Assembly: GCA_021775415.1 (NCBI GenBank)
Contig: JAJFHV010000004.1
Coordinates: 1 to 64,000, forward strand
Origin: Hyphomicrobiales bacterium
GTDB lineage: Bacteria > Pseudomonadota > Alphaproteobacteria > Rhizobiales > Rhizobiaceae
Reading direction: 5' to 3'
Length of the DNA: 64,000 nt
The notes under the pieces: generated by a model
What the model saw: the letters and a program-made list of their open reading frames with translations, nothing else
Databases searched by the model: none
Told to the model about the DNA's origin: nothing
In this document: one piece after another, positions 9,299 through 17,057 of the stretch
Position numbering within the stretch: the first letter of the stretch is position 1
How the letters are laid out: every line of letters starts with the position of its first letter
Program-made: the position numbers and the translations under genes

Positions 9299-10567
9299 AT
9301 GAAGCGTTTATCCGAAGTTCTTACCCAATTCACCCGGTTTAAAGAAAACCGTTCGGGGTCCATGGCAGTCCTTACCGCTACAGCCTTGGTTGCGGTAGCG
9401 CTGGCAGCAGGCTCAGCGCTCGATTTTAGCCGCGTTGCCCACACCAAAACCGTGATCAGTGACGCCCTGGATGCGGCAATTCTTGCAGCCGGTAATGATC
9501 TTTCCCAGGGAAGGGCGGTAAATGCCGAATTTCGGCAGGACTTTGAAGAATTTTTCCACGCCAACATCGATTTGCGGGCTTCAATTGCCGGTAATTATTC
9601 GGTTGTTGAATTCTCCGTGGATGAGGACACGGGCGAAATACACGGCAAGGTGAGTGGCGAAATTGAAATGACCCTGATGAAGTTTGCCGGTTATGAAACC
9701 ATGACGCTGGAAACAGAGGCAACCGCGATTTTTTCAAACAGCGATGTGGAAATTGCCATGATGCTGGATGTCACCGGTTCAATGGGTGGCAGTAAAATCA
9801 ATTCACTCAGGCTTGCGGCCACCGATGCCGTCAACATTTTGTTGCCTGAACCTGATACCCAAGGCGTTCGCATTGGGCTTGTACCTTATTCCTGGTCCGT
9901 AAATGCCGGTAATTATGCCGATGACGTGACAGCCAATGCTTCTGACAAATGCGTCACGGAACGCGCAGGTGTAGAAGCTTACTCAGATGTGTCGGCGCTT
10001 GTTGTGCCGGTTGGTGCAGATAGCCGTGCGGTGGATGCGGACAAATGCCCGGACCTGGAAATTTTGCCGCTGACTGACCGTGAAAATACGCTTAAAAATA
10101 AAATTAGTCAGCTCAGTGCCGGTGGTTACACGGCCGGACATTTGGGCGTGGCGTGGAGTTACTACATGCTGTCTGAAAAATGGCAGGATTTGTGGCCGAG
10201 TGCTTCAGACCCGGCGGACTATTCCGAAGACGTGCGTAAAGTAGCTGTTTTGATGACCGATGGTGAGTTCAATACGTTTTATGACGAAACATCCGGTAAC
10301 CCATGGGGACCTTATGTGGACGAGTCCAGCGATCACGCGGAAGCGATTTGTGCGGATATGAAAGCCCCCAAGGCGGGTGAACCCGGCATTACCATTTACT
10401 CCGTTGCATTTCAGGCACCCAGTGCTGCTGAAGCCACACTTCGCGAGTGTGCAAGTGCGGATACAGCAACCGAGACTTACTATTATTCTGCCAGCAGCGA
10501 ACAGGAATTGCGGGAAGCGTTTCGTGCGATTGCCGGCAGTATCAAGACGCTTCGGCTGTCAAACTGA
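9299..10567 (+). CDS. TadG-like protein with von Willebrand A domain
   Basis: A 422-residue protein. The N-terminal part, FKENRSGSMAVL followed by a hydrophobic helix (about 21-43), is the Flp pilus TadE/TadG-type prepilin-like segment. A von Willebrand factor A domain follows, with a MIDAS variant DVTGS at 157-161 and a later VLMTDGEFN strand. It is likely anchored in the inner membrane with the VWA domain in the periplasm. Start 9299 is supported by AAGGAGG at 9287-9293. No other tad/cpa gene is nearby, so its partner machinery is elsewhere or it acts alone. A hairpin terminator follows the stop. Confidence 0.82.
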   Translation: MKRLSEVLTQFTRFKENRSGSMAVLTATALVAVALAAGSALDFSRVAHTKTVISDALDAAILAAGNDLSQGRAVNAEFRQDFEEFFHANIDLRASIAGNYSVVEFSVDEDTGEIHGKVSGEIEMTLMKFAGYETMTLETEATAIFSNSDVEIAMMLDVTGSMGGSKINSLRLAATDAVNILLPEPDTQGVRIGLVPYSWSVNAGNYADDVTANASDKCVTERAGVEAYSDVSALVVPVGADSRAVDADKCPDLEILPLTDRENTLKNKISQLSAGGYTAGHLGVAWSYYMLSEKWQDLWPSASDPADYSEDVRKVAVLMTDGEFNTFYDETSGNPWGPYVDESSDHAEAICADMKAPKAGEPGITIYSVAFQAPSAAEATLRECASADTATETYYYSASSEQELREAFRAIAGSIKTLRLSN

Positions 10568-10603
10568 CCTTCAATTTTTAGTCTGCCCTGTCTCAACTTT
10601 TGT

Positions 10604-10632
10604 GGCGGTGAAAGAAATTTCACCGCCTTTTT
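10604..10632 (+). terminator. Rho-independent terminator after TadG-like gene
   Basis: Perfect 10-bp stem GGCGGTGAAA/TTTCACCGCC with a GAAA loop, directly followed by TTTTTCTTG. It lies 36 bp after the TadG-like stop codon. Confidence 0.9.
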
Positions 10633-10744
10633 CTTGTCTATTGGTTATTCGAGTTATGCATTACCTGCATAGCTCCCATGAAATAAAACCACTGCAAAAC
10701 CGCACTGAAAGCTTCTATATTGCTTTTAACGGCAATCACAGATT

Positions 10745-10868
10745 GTCGCTTTAAACCGGCTGGAATATACCTCCTCCCATATTCCAACTGGCTGACCGGC
10801 CTCTTCCCCCTCCTGATGCCGGTCAATTTAATAATGCTCGCCAGCCCCCCTGGCGAGCATTTTTTTTG
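10745..10868 (+). ncRNA. Candidate small RNA with CCTCCTCCC loops
   Basis: Three consecutive hairpins end in a T-run. Hairpin 1 has 8-bp arms TGGAATAT/ATATTCCA (10761-10786) and presents ACCTCCTCCC in the loop. Hairpin 2 has arms TGACCGGC/GCCGGTCA (10793-10825) with a loop containing CCCCCTCCT. Hairpin 3 has 12-bp arms (10833-10844 and 10850-10861) followed by seven Ts, an intrinsic terminator. Loops with CCUCCUCCC complementary to Shine-Dalgarno sequences are the hallmark of rhizobial alpha-r14 (NfeR1-type) and Rhodobacter Cuckoo sRNAs. The 5' end is a guess. It probably base-pairs with ribosome-binding sites of target mRNAs. Confidence 0.75.
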
Positions 10869-10896
10869 ACTCGAGTTTTGTGAAAGCCGGTAAGAA

Positions 10897-11325
10897 CTAC
10901 CCACCGAGCAAGATTTTGCAGGATGCCTTGAGGGGTGCCCAATTGCTAAGTGTCTTGCCGTAGTTTTCACCGACCAGAATCCGGTACTCCGCATCGGTTT
11001 TTTGATGAATGTTGAGGACTTTTGAAAAACTCGCCATGGATAACCCATTGGCGCCTTTCACGGCAGTTGCCTCAAAAGGACCGCTGACGGCACCGCCCTT
11101 GCGGGCAATCATGTAATGAATCGTTCCAGGTTTGCTGGTGAAAATCCAGCCGGCCATTTCAGCGGTAGTCGGACAGACGTTGACCTTTGGGCTTTTGATC
11201 GCCAGTTGCGCCTTTGTGACCTTGATGGGGGAATCGAGCGGTGTGGCGAGTTTACCGGCGGCGGCGATGGTTGTGGATGCAGCCAGGGCGAGCGAGGCTG
11301 CAATGATTGTGCGTGAAAAAGACAT
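10897..11325 (-). CDS. Secreted protein, unknown function
   Basis: A 142-residue protein I do not recognise. The first ~23 residues form a clear Sec signal peptide (MSFSRTIIAASLALAASTTIAAAG), with cleavage likely after AAA. The mature part is small, mixed alpha/beta, with two cysteines (near residues 51 and 136) that could form one disulfide. A good ribosome-binding site AAAGGAAATC precedes ATG 11325. It is probably periplasmic. It stands alone between a candidate sRNA terminator and a terminated 28-codon ORF on the same strand. Confidence 0.65.
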   Translation of the reverse strand: MSFSRTIIAASLALAASTTIAAAGKLATPLDSPIKVTKAQLAIKSPKVNVCPTTAEMAGWIFTSKPGTIHYMIARKGGAVSGPFEATAVKGANGLSMASFSKVLNIHQKTDAEYRILVGENYGKTLSNWAPLKASCKILLGG

Positions 11326-11414
11326 GATGATTTCCTTTAGTCGGGATTGGATAGGGCCACCAAATAAAGTTCATCCCATTGGTTGTATGTGCCGAACGGC
11401 ACATTCTGGAGCGT

Positions 11415-11450
11415 GTAAAAAAAGAAGGGCCGCTCCTGTGGAACGGCCCC
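11415..11450 (-). terminator. Rho-independent terminator (minus strand)
   Basis: On the minus strand a 10-bp stem (11440-11449 paired with 11427-11436, one G-U pair, 3-nt loop) is followed by TTCTTTTTTT. It ends the transcript carrying the 28-codon ORF and possibly acs. Confidence 0.85.
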
Positions 11451-11488
11451 GCGATTTTTCATCTCGGAAAAATACTGTGGTTGAAACC

Positions 11489-11575
11489 CTAGGCGGAAGG
11501 AAGCCTCATCGAAGATTGCTCCAATGTGAATTCCTTCGGCCGGAATTTCTCCGGAATCATAAAATCACTCGACAT
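11489..11575 (-). CDS. Short ORF (28 codons) with near-perfect SD
   Basis: A 28-residue ORF beginning MSSDFMIPEKF and ending in RLPSA. It is preceded by AAGGAGGTGATCT, an almost exact complement of the 16S rRNA 3' end, five nucleotides before the ATG. A strong terminator lies about 40 bp after the stop. The peptide is hydrophilic with no signal or membrane segment and is not recognised. A TTGACG element about 65 bp upstream could be a -35 box, or the ORF could be at the tail of the acs transcript, 86 bp downstream of acs. Confidence 0.5.
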   Translation of the reverse strand: MSSDFMIPEKFRPKEFTLEQSSMRLPSA

Positions 11576-11661
11576 TAGATCACCTCCTTTTCGAATCGTT
11601 AGACACATTTAAAAAAATGGCGCGATAAACGCTTTGCGTCAATAGTCAGAATTCAAACTGG

Positions 11662-13623
11662 TTAATCTTTCCGGTTTTGCCGATTTTCAATCAGATCTTC
11701 CACCACAGCCGGATCAGCCAGGGTGGAGGTGTCCCCCAGATTGGAAAAATCATCTTCGGCAATTTTGCGCAAAATCCGCCGCATGATCTTGCCAGACCGC
11801 GTTTTTGGCAGGCCCGGGGCCCACTGAAGCGCATCCGGTGACGCAATCGGGCCGATTTCCTTGCGGACATGGTTTCGAAGTTCGATTTTCAATTCATCCG
11901 TTGCTTCGACGCCCGCCATCAGCGTGACATAGCAGTAAATGCCCTGACCCTTGATGTCGTGCGGATAGCCAACAACGGCAGATTCAGAAACTGCATCATG
12001 GGAAACAAGCGCGGATTCGACTTCCGCCGTTCCCATCCGGTGACCGGACACATTGATCACGTCATCAACGCGGCCGGTAATCCAGTAGTAGCCATCTTCA
12101 TCGCGGCGGCAGCCATCACCGGTAAAGTATTTGCCCTTGTAGGTGGCAAAATAGGTCTCCACGAACCGGTCATGGTCGCCATATACCGAGCGCATCTGGC
12201 CGGGCCAGGAATCTGTTATGCAAAGATTGCCGGGGGCTGCACCTTCAAGCGGATTACCGTCAGCATCGACCAGTTGTGGTTGAACTCCAGGTAACGGGCG
12301 TGTTGCAGAACCGGGCTTCAAGTCGGTGGCACCTGGCAACGGAGAAATCATGATGCCGCCGGTTTCAGTTTGCCACCAGGTGTCGACGATGGGTGATTTT
12401 CCATCACCCACCACATGATAATACCACTCCCAGGCTTCCGGGTTGATGGGTTCACCCACCGACCCCAACAAACGAAGGCTGGACCGTGAAGTTGATTTTA
12501 CAGGTTCATCGCCGGCCTGCATCAAGGCGCGAATTGCGGTAGGTGCGGTGTAGAAAATATTGACCTGATGCTTGTCGCACACTTCCCAGAACCGTGAAAC
12601 GGTTGGATAGTTCGGAACGCCTTCAAACATCAAGGTGATCGCACCATTGGCGAGCGGGCCGTAGACGATATAGGAGTGTCCGGTTACCCAGCCCACATCT
12701 GCCGTGCACCAGTAGATGTCGCCATCATGATAGTCGAATACATATTGGTGGGTGAATGAGGCCCAAACCAGATAACCGCCAGTCGTATGCAATACGCCTT
12801 TCGGTTTGCCGGTGGAGCCGGAGGTGTACAAAATGAACATCGGGTCTTCAGCGTTCATTTCTTCCGGCGGGCAATCATCTGACGCGCTTTCAACCGCCTC
12901 GTGATACCAGACGTCCCGGTCGGCATGCCAGTCGATGGCACCGCCGGTGCGTTTGACAACAAATACTTTTTTGACCTGTTGACCGTCCTTTGCAGCAATC
13001 TCAACTGCCTTGTCTGTATTCGCCTTGAGCGGGATTGGTTTACCACCCCTGACGCCTTCATCGGCGGTTATGACAAAATCTGATTTGCAGTCTTCAATAC
13101 GGCCGGCAAGGGCGTCTGGTGAAAATCCGCCAAATACTATCGAATGAACCGCGCCTATCCGGCAGCAGGCAAGCATTGCATAGGCTGCTTCCGGCACCAT
13201 CGGCATGTAGATGGTGACCCGGTCGCCTTTCTTGATACCGTTGGCCTTCATTGCATTGGATAAGCGGCAAACATGATTGTGCAACTCGCGATAGGTGATT
13301 TTTGCGTCAACTGCCGGGTCGTCCCCTTCCCAGATGATTGCCACTTGATCACCGCGCTTTTCAAGATGCCGGTCGATACAGTTGGCGGACACATTCAACG
13401 TGCCGTCTTCAAACCATTTGATTGAGACATCGGGATATTCGTATGTGGTGTTTTTGACTTTGGTATATGGCTTGATCCAGTCGACGCGTTTTCCTTCGTC
13501 TCGCCAGAAGGCATCGGGGTCTGCCACGCTTGCCGCGTACATTTCCTGATATTTTGCATCGTCAATCAATGCGTGCTTCGCAACAGCTGTTGATACAGGA
13601 TAGGTTTTATCCGCCTCTGTCAT
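11662..13623 (-). CDS. acs: Acetyl-CoA synthetase
   Basis: A 653-residue AMP-forming acetate-CoA ligase that activates acetate to acetyl-CoA through acetyl-AMP. The adenylation motif [11 protein letters not shown] lies at 266-276. [20 protein letters not shown] marks the hinge before the C-terminal domain, and [11 protein letters not shown] near the end contains Lys612, the lysine that is reversibly acetylated by Pat-type enzymes in this family. Start 13623 is chosen because GGAGGAG precedes it and the N-terminus then fits the family length; a longer frame to 13665 adds 14 unlikely residues. It is divergent from the M15-like lipoprotein across a region with a 20-bp palindrome. Confidence 0.96.
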   Translation of the reverse strand: MTEADKTYPVSTAVAKHALIDDAKYQEMYAASVADPDAFWRDEGKRVDWIKPYTKVKNTTYEYPDVSIKWFEDGTLNVSANCIDRHLEKRGDQVAIIWEGDDPAVDAKITYRELHNHVCRLSNAMKANGIKKGDRVTIYMPMVPEAAYAMLACCRIGAVHSIVFGGFSPDALAGRIEDCKSDFVITADEGVRGGKPIPLKANTDKAVEIAAKDGQQVKKVFVVKRTGGAIDWHADRDVWYHEAVESASDDCPPEEMNAEDPMFILYTSGSTGKPKGVLHTTGGYLVWASFTHQYVFDYHDGDIYWCTADVGWVTGHSYIVYGPLANGAITLMFEGVPNYPTVSRFWEVCDKHQVNIFYTAPTAIRALMQAGDEPVKSTSRSSLRLLGSVGEPINPEAWEWYYHVVGDGKSPIVDTWWQTETGGIMISPLPGATDLKPGSATRPLPGVQPQLVDADGNPLEGAAPGNLCITDSWPGQMRSVYGDHDRFVETYFATYKGKYFTGDGCRRDEDGYYWITGRVDDVINVSGHRMGTAEVESALVSHDAVSESAVVGYPHDIKGQGIYCYVTLMAGVEATDELKIELRNHVRKEIGPIASPDALQWAPGLPKTRSGKIMRRILRKIAEDDFSNLGDTSTLADPAVVEDLIENRQNRKD

Positions 13624-13762
13624 GTGGTCTCCTCCAACCCTTGGGATGCCGCTATATCGCGGCAATAATTAAATATTTTCCGGCTTGTAATATCCGTACC
13701 GGTCCCTTGAGTCTATTCAACCATCCGACAAGTAAAATGCCAACGGTTATGGTTAATTTTGC

Positions 13763-13782
13763 ATCGTTAAAATTTTAACGAT
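13763..13782. promoter_or_regulatory. 20-bp perfect palindrome between acs and M15 gene
   Basis: ATCGTTAAAATTTTAACGAT is a perfect palindrome located 140 bp upstream of acs and 55 bp upstream of the M15-like gene. Its length, perfection and position between divergent starts suggest a dimeric repressor or activator site. The regulator is unknown. Confidence 0.5.
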
Positions 13783-13837
13783 TTTAGGCGACCCTGTTAG
13801 CAGAACCCGATTTTTGTTTCGCGTAAGGGTAAAGACA

Positions 13838-14245
13838 ATGGCATTCGCCAAATCCGGCAGACCGCTTGCAATTGCAATTGCGCTGCCGTTGCTGCTTTCA
13901 AGCTGTGCCGGTGGCCATGGTTTTTCAGTGTTTCAACCGGTGGACATTACCTGGCACGACACAAGCTGGTGTGTGCCCTGGTCATTGAAGAGCGTGCTCT
14001 ACCGGGTGGCAAAGCGTTTCGGCCCCGTAAAAGTGCATTCAACGCACCGCTGGCCGCTGGAAAACAAACGCAAGGGCGGCAAGCGCAAATCCTTTCACCT
14101 GAGCTGCCGGGCAATCGATTTCTCGGTTCCAGGCGATCCGTCTGAGGTCAAGGCATACCTTGTTTCCCAGTGGGAGGTAGGTGGCTACAGCTACTATTCG
14201 CAAGGCTTCTACCATATCGACAATGGCAAGCGCCGGACCTGGTAA
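13838..14245 (+). CDS. M15-type peptidase-like lipoprotein
   Basis: A 135-residue protein with a lipoprotein signal peptide ending in LLSSC (Cys23), so it is probably membrane-anchored in the periplasm. The mature part resembles small Peptidase_M15/YcbK-type D-Ala-D-Ala carboxypeptidase domains: KVHSTHR (65-71), FHLSCRAIDF (86-95, with His87 and Asp94) and YHID (125-128, His126). These are the three expected zinc ligands. It presumably acts on peptidoglycan or is a degenerate relative. ATG 13838 follows TAAGGG; an upstream TTG at 13814 is less likely. Confidence 0.7.
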   Translation: MAFAKSGRPLAIAIALPLLLSSCAGGHGFSVFQPVDITWHDTSWCVPWSLKSVLYRVAKRFGPVKVHSTHRWPLENKRKGGKRKSFHLSCRAIDFSVPGDPSEVKAYLVSQWEVGGYSYYSQGFYHIDNGKRRTW

Positions 14246-14329
14246 GTTTAAGGCCGGGCACTTTTCGAGATTGAGTGAAATTCTGCAAACCGCTAACGTC
14301 ATGAGGCAGCGGGATGGTGGAGTGCTCAA

Positions 14330-15553
14330 ATGGATCGTAAATACAGTTGGCCGGATGGTCACTGGAACTGGCCGGTAAACCTTACCCACAAACACGGGGT
14401 CCGCTCGGGCAACATGATCTTTACCGGTGGTCAGGTTGATCTTGATGCCAAGGGTAACGTGCAGAACGCTGGCAAGATTGAACCACAATGTGAAGCGTCA
14501 ATGCGCTTCCTTGCAACAGTGCTCGAAGACCTTGGCGCAGATCTTTCAGATCTTGTGAAGTTGGTGGTTTATTTTATTGGTGATGCAGCAGTTGAAGAAA
14601 AAATGCTGTCACAGATTGCCGGGATGTTGGGTGACAAGGTTCGCCCAGTAATTAACACGATTGCACTGCCCGAGCTTTGCTATCCGGACATGATGATCGA
14701 GATTGAAGGTGTTGCGATGCGGGCGCAAGACGGTTCTGGTATGGACCGCGAGTGTTTTCATCTTGATGAGATGCCTTTACTGCCATCCGCGTTTTCTCAT
14801 GTCATTCGCTGCGGCGAGATGATTTTTACCGGCGACATGTCGGCACTCACGCCTTCAGGCGGGGTTGAGAAAATTGGCAATCTATCTGCCCAGTCGAAAA
14901 TCATGATGGATCAGCTTTGCGACGTTCTTTCTGCTGTCGGGGCTGATATGGCAGATGTGCTCAAGCTCAATGTGTATTACATCGGCGATGGTACTGCGGA
15001 GGACTGGGAGAAGCCCGCAGGAATTCGTGCCAGTTATTTTCCTGACCCCGGCCCGGCTGCAACCGGAATGCCGGTCACCCGATTTGCCAATCCTGATGTG
15101 ATGGCGAAAATTGCGGTTACTGCGATGCGCGGCACCAATGGAGAGCGGCTGGAAAAAGCATATGCTTGGCCGGATGGACATTGGGACTGGACTACGCCGC
15201 TGCCATACAAACATGGAAACAAGTGCGGTCAGATGATCCATGTGGGCGGTCAGGTCTCATTGGATGCGTCTGCAAATGTGATTGATCCAGATGACATGGT
15301 TGCCCAAACCAGGCGGGCAATGGACAATATTTCCAAGGTCTTGGCAGAGTTTGGGGCGACACTGGACGATGTGGTGAAGGTCACAACATTTTATCAGGGA
15401 ACGGCATCGGCTGAAGCCTTGCACGAAAACCTGCTCATCCGGTCGGGTTCCTACACCGAACCGGGCCCGGCAACGACCGGTATCCCGATGGAGGCTCTGG
15501 TTTACGAGCGCATGGTAATCGAGATTGAGGTCACCGCCATGCTTGGTTCGTGA
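14330..15553 (+). CDS. Triple RidA-domain fusion protein
   Basis: A 407-residue protein made of three tandem RidA/YjgF/UK114-like domains at about 1-133, 140-268 and 275-407. The repeats share NMIFTGGQVDLD, EMIFTGDMSALT and QMIHVGGQVSLD strands and a matching C-terminal strand (MMIEIEGVAM, VMAKIAVTAM, MVIEIEVTAM). Domains 1 and 3 start with the same motif Y(S/A)WPDGHW(N/D)W. Only domain 1 keeps an arginine (Arg105) where canonical RidA has its catalytic Arg; domains 2 and 3 read PAATG and PATTG. Free RidA proteins are about 130 residues and trimeric, so this may be a single-chain pseudo-trimer. Its reaction is unknown. Confidence 0.8.
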   Translation: MDRKYSWPDGHWNWPVNLTHKHGVRSGNMIFTGGQVDLDAKGNVQNAGKIEPQCEASMRFLATVLEDLGADLSDLVKLVVYFIGDAAVEEKMLSQIAGMLGDKVRPVINTIALPELCYPDMMIEIEGVAMRAQDGSGMDRECFHLDEMPLLPSAFSHVIRCGEMIFTGDMSALTPSGGVEKIGNLSAQSKIMMDQLCDVLSAVGADMADVLKLNVYYIGDGTAEDWEKPAGIRASYFPDPGPAATGMPVTRFANPDVMAKIAVTAMRGTNGERLEKAYAWPDGHWDWTTPLPYKHGNKCGQMIHVGGQVSLDASANVIDPDDMVAQTRRAMDNISKVLAEFGATLDDVVKVTTFYQGTASAEALHENLLIRSGSYTEPGPATTGIPMEALVYERMVIEIEVTAMLGS

Positions 15554-15653
15554 GGGATTGAGGCTTGAACTGCCCCTCACAAATTTGTGTGGTCAGTTCA
15601 TTTGGAAGCTGATCCAGACATGGTTATATGAGCAGCTAATTTGGAGACCCTTG

Positions 15654-16271
15654 ATGAATAAAATTATCCCGAACCTTTGTGCGGCGCTAATGGCATCGAC
15701 GTTTATTACCCCCGCCCAGGCTGAAACGAAATCCGCGATATTTGCCGGAGGGTGTTTTTGGTGCATGGAAAAGGACTTTGAACACGTAAAGGGCGTGATT
15801 GAGGTGGAATCGGGATATGCGGGTGGGACCAGTGAAAACCCTACTTACAGGAATTACGAAGCGGCTGACCATATTGAGGTGGTGAAAATCATCTATGATG
15901 ATGCAGTCGTCACCTATCCACAATTGCTGCATACGTTCTGGCGCAGTGTTAACCCGACAGATGCAGGCGGCCAGTTCTGCGACCGGGGTCACGGTTATTC
16001 GACTGCTGTTTTTGCACTGGATGAAATGCAGAAAAGTGACGCTGAAGCGTCAAAAGCCGCGATCGATGCCTCCGGAGTGCTCAAAACCCCGATTGTTACG
16101 CCTATCCGAGATGCGGTGGTGTTTTATTCAGCGGAAGACTATCATCAGGATTATTATAAAAAGCATCACCTCAAATACTCGTATTATCGTCGGGCATGTG
16201 GTCGTGATAGCCAGATCAAATCACTCTGGGGCAGTGAAGCGCTTGCGGGAATAGATTACTCGGGCAGCTAG
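15654..16271 (+). CDS. msrA: Exported peptide-methionine (S)-S-oxide reductase
   Basis: A 205-residue MsrA. The catalytic motif GCFWC (33-37, Cys34) is followed by family blocks VESGYAGG, ENPTYRNY, FWRSVNPTDAGGQFCDRGHGYSTAVF and QDYYKK. Starting at ATG 15654 (GGAG upstream), the first 23 residues form a signal peptide ending AQA, so the enzyme is probably periplasmic and repairs oxidised methionines there. Most MsrA proteins are cytoplasmic. An in-frame upstream extension to 15525 overlaps the RidA gene and is unlikely. It lies about 100 bp after the triple-RidA gene, so cotranscription is possible. Confidence 0.92.
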   Translation: MNKIIPNLCAALMASTFITPAQAETKSAIFAGGCFWCMEKDFEHVKGVIEVESGYAGGTSENPTYRNYEAADHIEVVKIIYDDAVVTYPQLLHTFWRSVNPTDAGGQFCDRGHGYSTAVFALDEMQKSDAEASKAAIDASGVLKTPIVTPIRDAVVFYSAEDYHQDYYKKHHLKYSYYRRACGRDSQIKSLWGSEALAGIDYSGS

Positions 16272-16438
16272 GACCTGGCTCTGGAAACCTTCAAAATTTG
16301 GTATTTCCTCGTGTTTGGGCCAGGTTGGACGTTGTCTGTTTAGATTTGATTTACTATAATTGTGCTACTTCGGGTCACAATTGTGGCGCAAAGCCGAACT
16401 AGACACCGCCTTGGCTCTACGGCCCGAAGGACGAATAA

Positions 16439-17020
16439 ATGGGTAAATCAACCGCAATCCTATTGGTTATGGCCGCATTGGCAATTACCGGGTGCAATCG
16501 CACCTCAAGTCCGTTTGCGATCGAAACCCGCTCTCCGCCGCAGTCGTTGCCCTCTGTCCCTACCGGACAGGTGGAGACCAGCCAGCTTGATCCGATTACC
16601 GGTCAACCGGTGTTACAGCCGGGCGTGAACGATCCGAATGCAATCCAGCAGCAACCTATTGAGGGTGGAACCCTGGCTGCGGACGGCTCAACCGAGATTG
16701 CATCGATTTCCGGTGATGCCGGTGTGCCGGCTGGCCAGCCGCTAAGCAGGGAATCGCTGGCAGGGTCTTTCAATGTCACCTCAGACAGCCCGGATTGCCG
16801 AATTATTCTTGCGTTTACAAAATGGTCCGGCGGTTATCGCGCCGCGACAAGACGTTGCCAGTCAGCTGAGATTGGTACCGTGACGGCTTGGGATGTCAAA
16901 GGCCAGCAACTGGTTCTGGTTGATGGCGGTGGAAATGTTGTCGCACGGCTTTATTCCTCGGGGAATGACCGCTATGACGGAACAACAAACGATGGTAATC
17001 CGATTTCCTTTTCGCGATAG
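16439..17020 (+). CDS. Omp19-like lipoprotein, AprI/Inh inhibitor domain
   Basis: A 193-residue lipoprotein with lipobox AITGC (Cys19). A Pro/Gln-rich linker runs to about residue 100, followed by a C-terminal beta-barrel domain (about 104-193) of the AprI/Inh metalloprotease-inhibitor family. Cys120 and Cys140 probably form the family disulfide. GYRAATRRC and the ending LYSSGNDRYDGTT..GNPISFSR match Brucella Omp19, which is an outer-membrane lipoprotein reported to inhibit proteases. GAAGGA precedes the ATG. Function is inferred from Omp19. Confidence 0.85.
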   Translation: MGKSTAILLVMAALAITGCNRTSSPFAIETRSPPQSLPSVPTGQVETSQLDPITGQPVLQPGVNDPNAIQQQPIEGGTLAADGSTEIASISGDAGVPAGQPLSRESLAGSFNVTSDSPDCRIILAFTKWSGGYRAATRRCQSAEIGTVTAWDVKGQQLVLVDGGGNVVARLYSSGNDRYDGTTNDGNPISFSR

Positions 17021-17057
17021 CGGAAACACCTGACAAGCGGCCGAGAAATTCCTGGCA

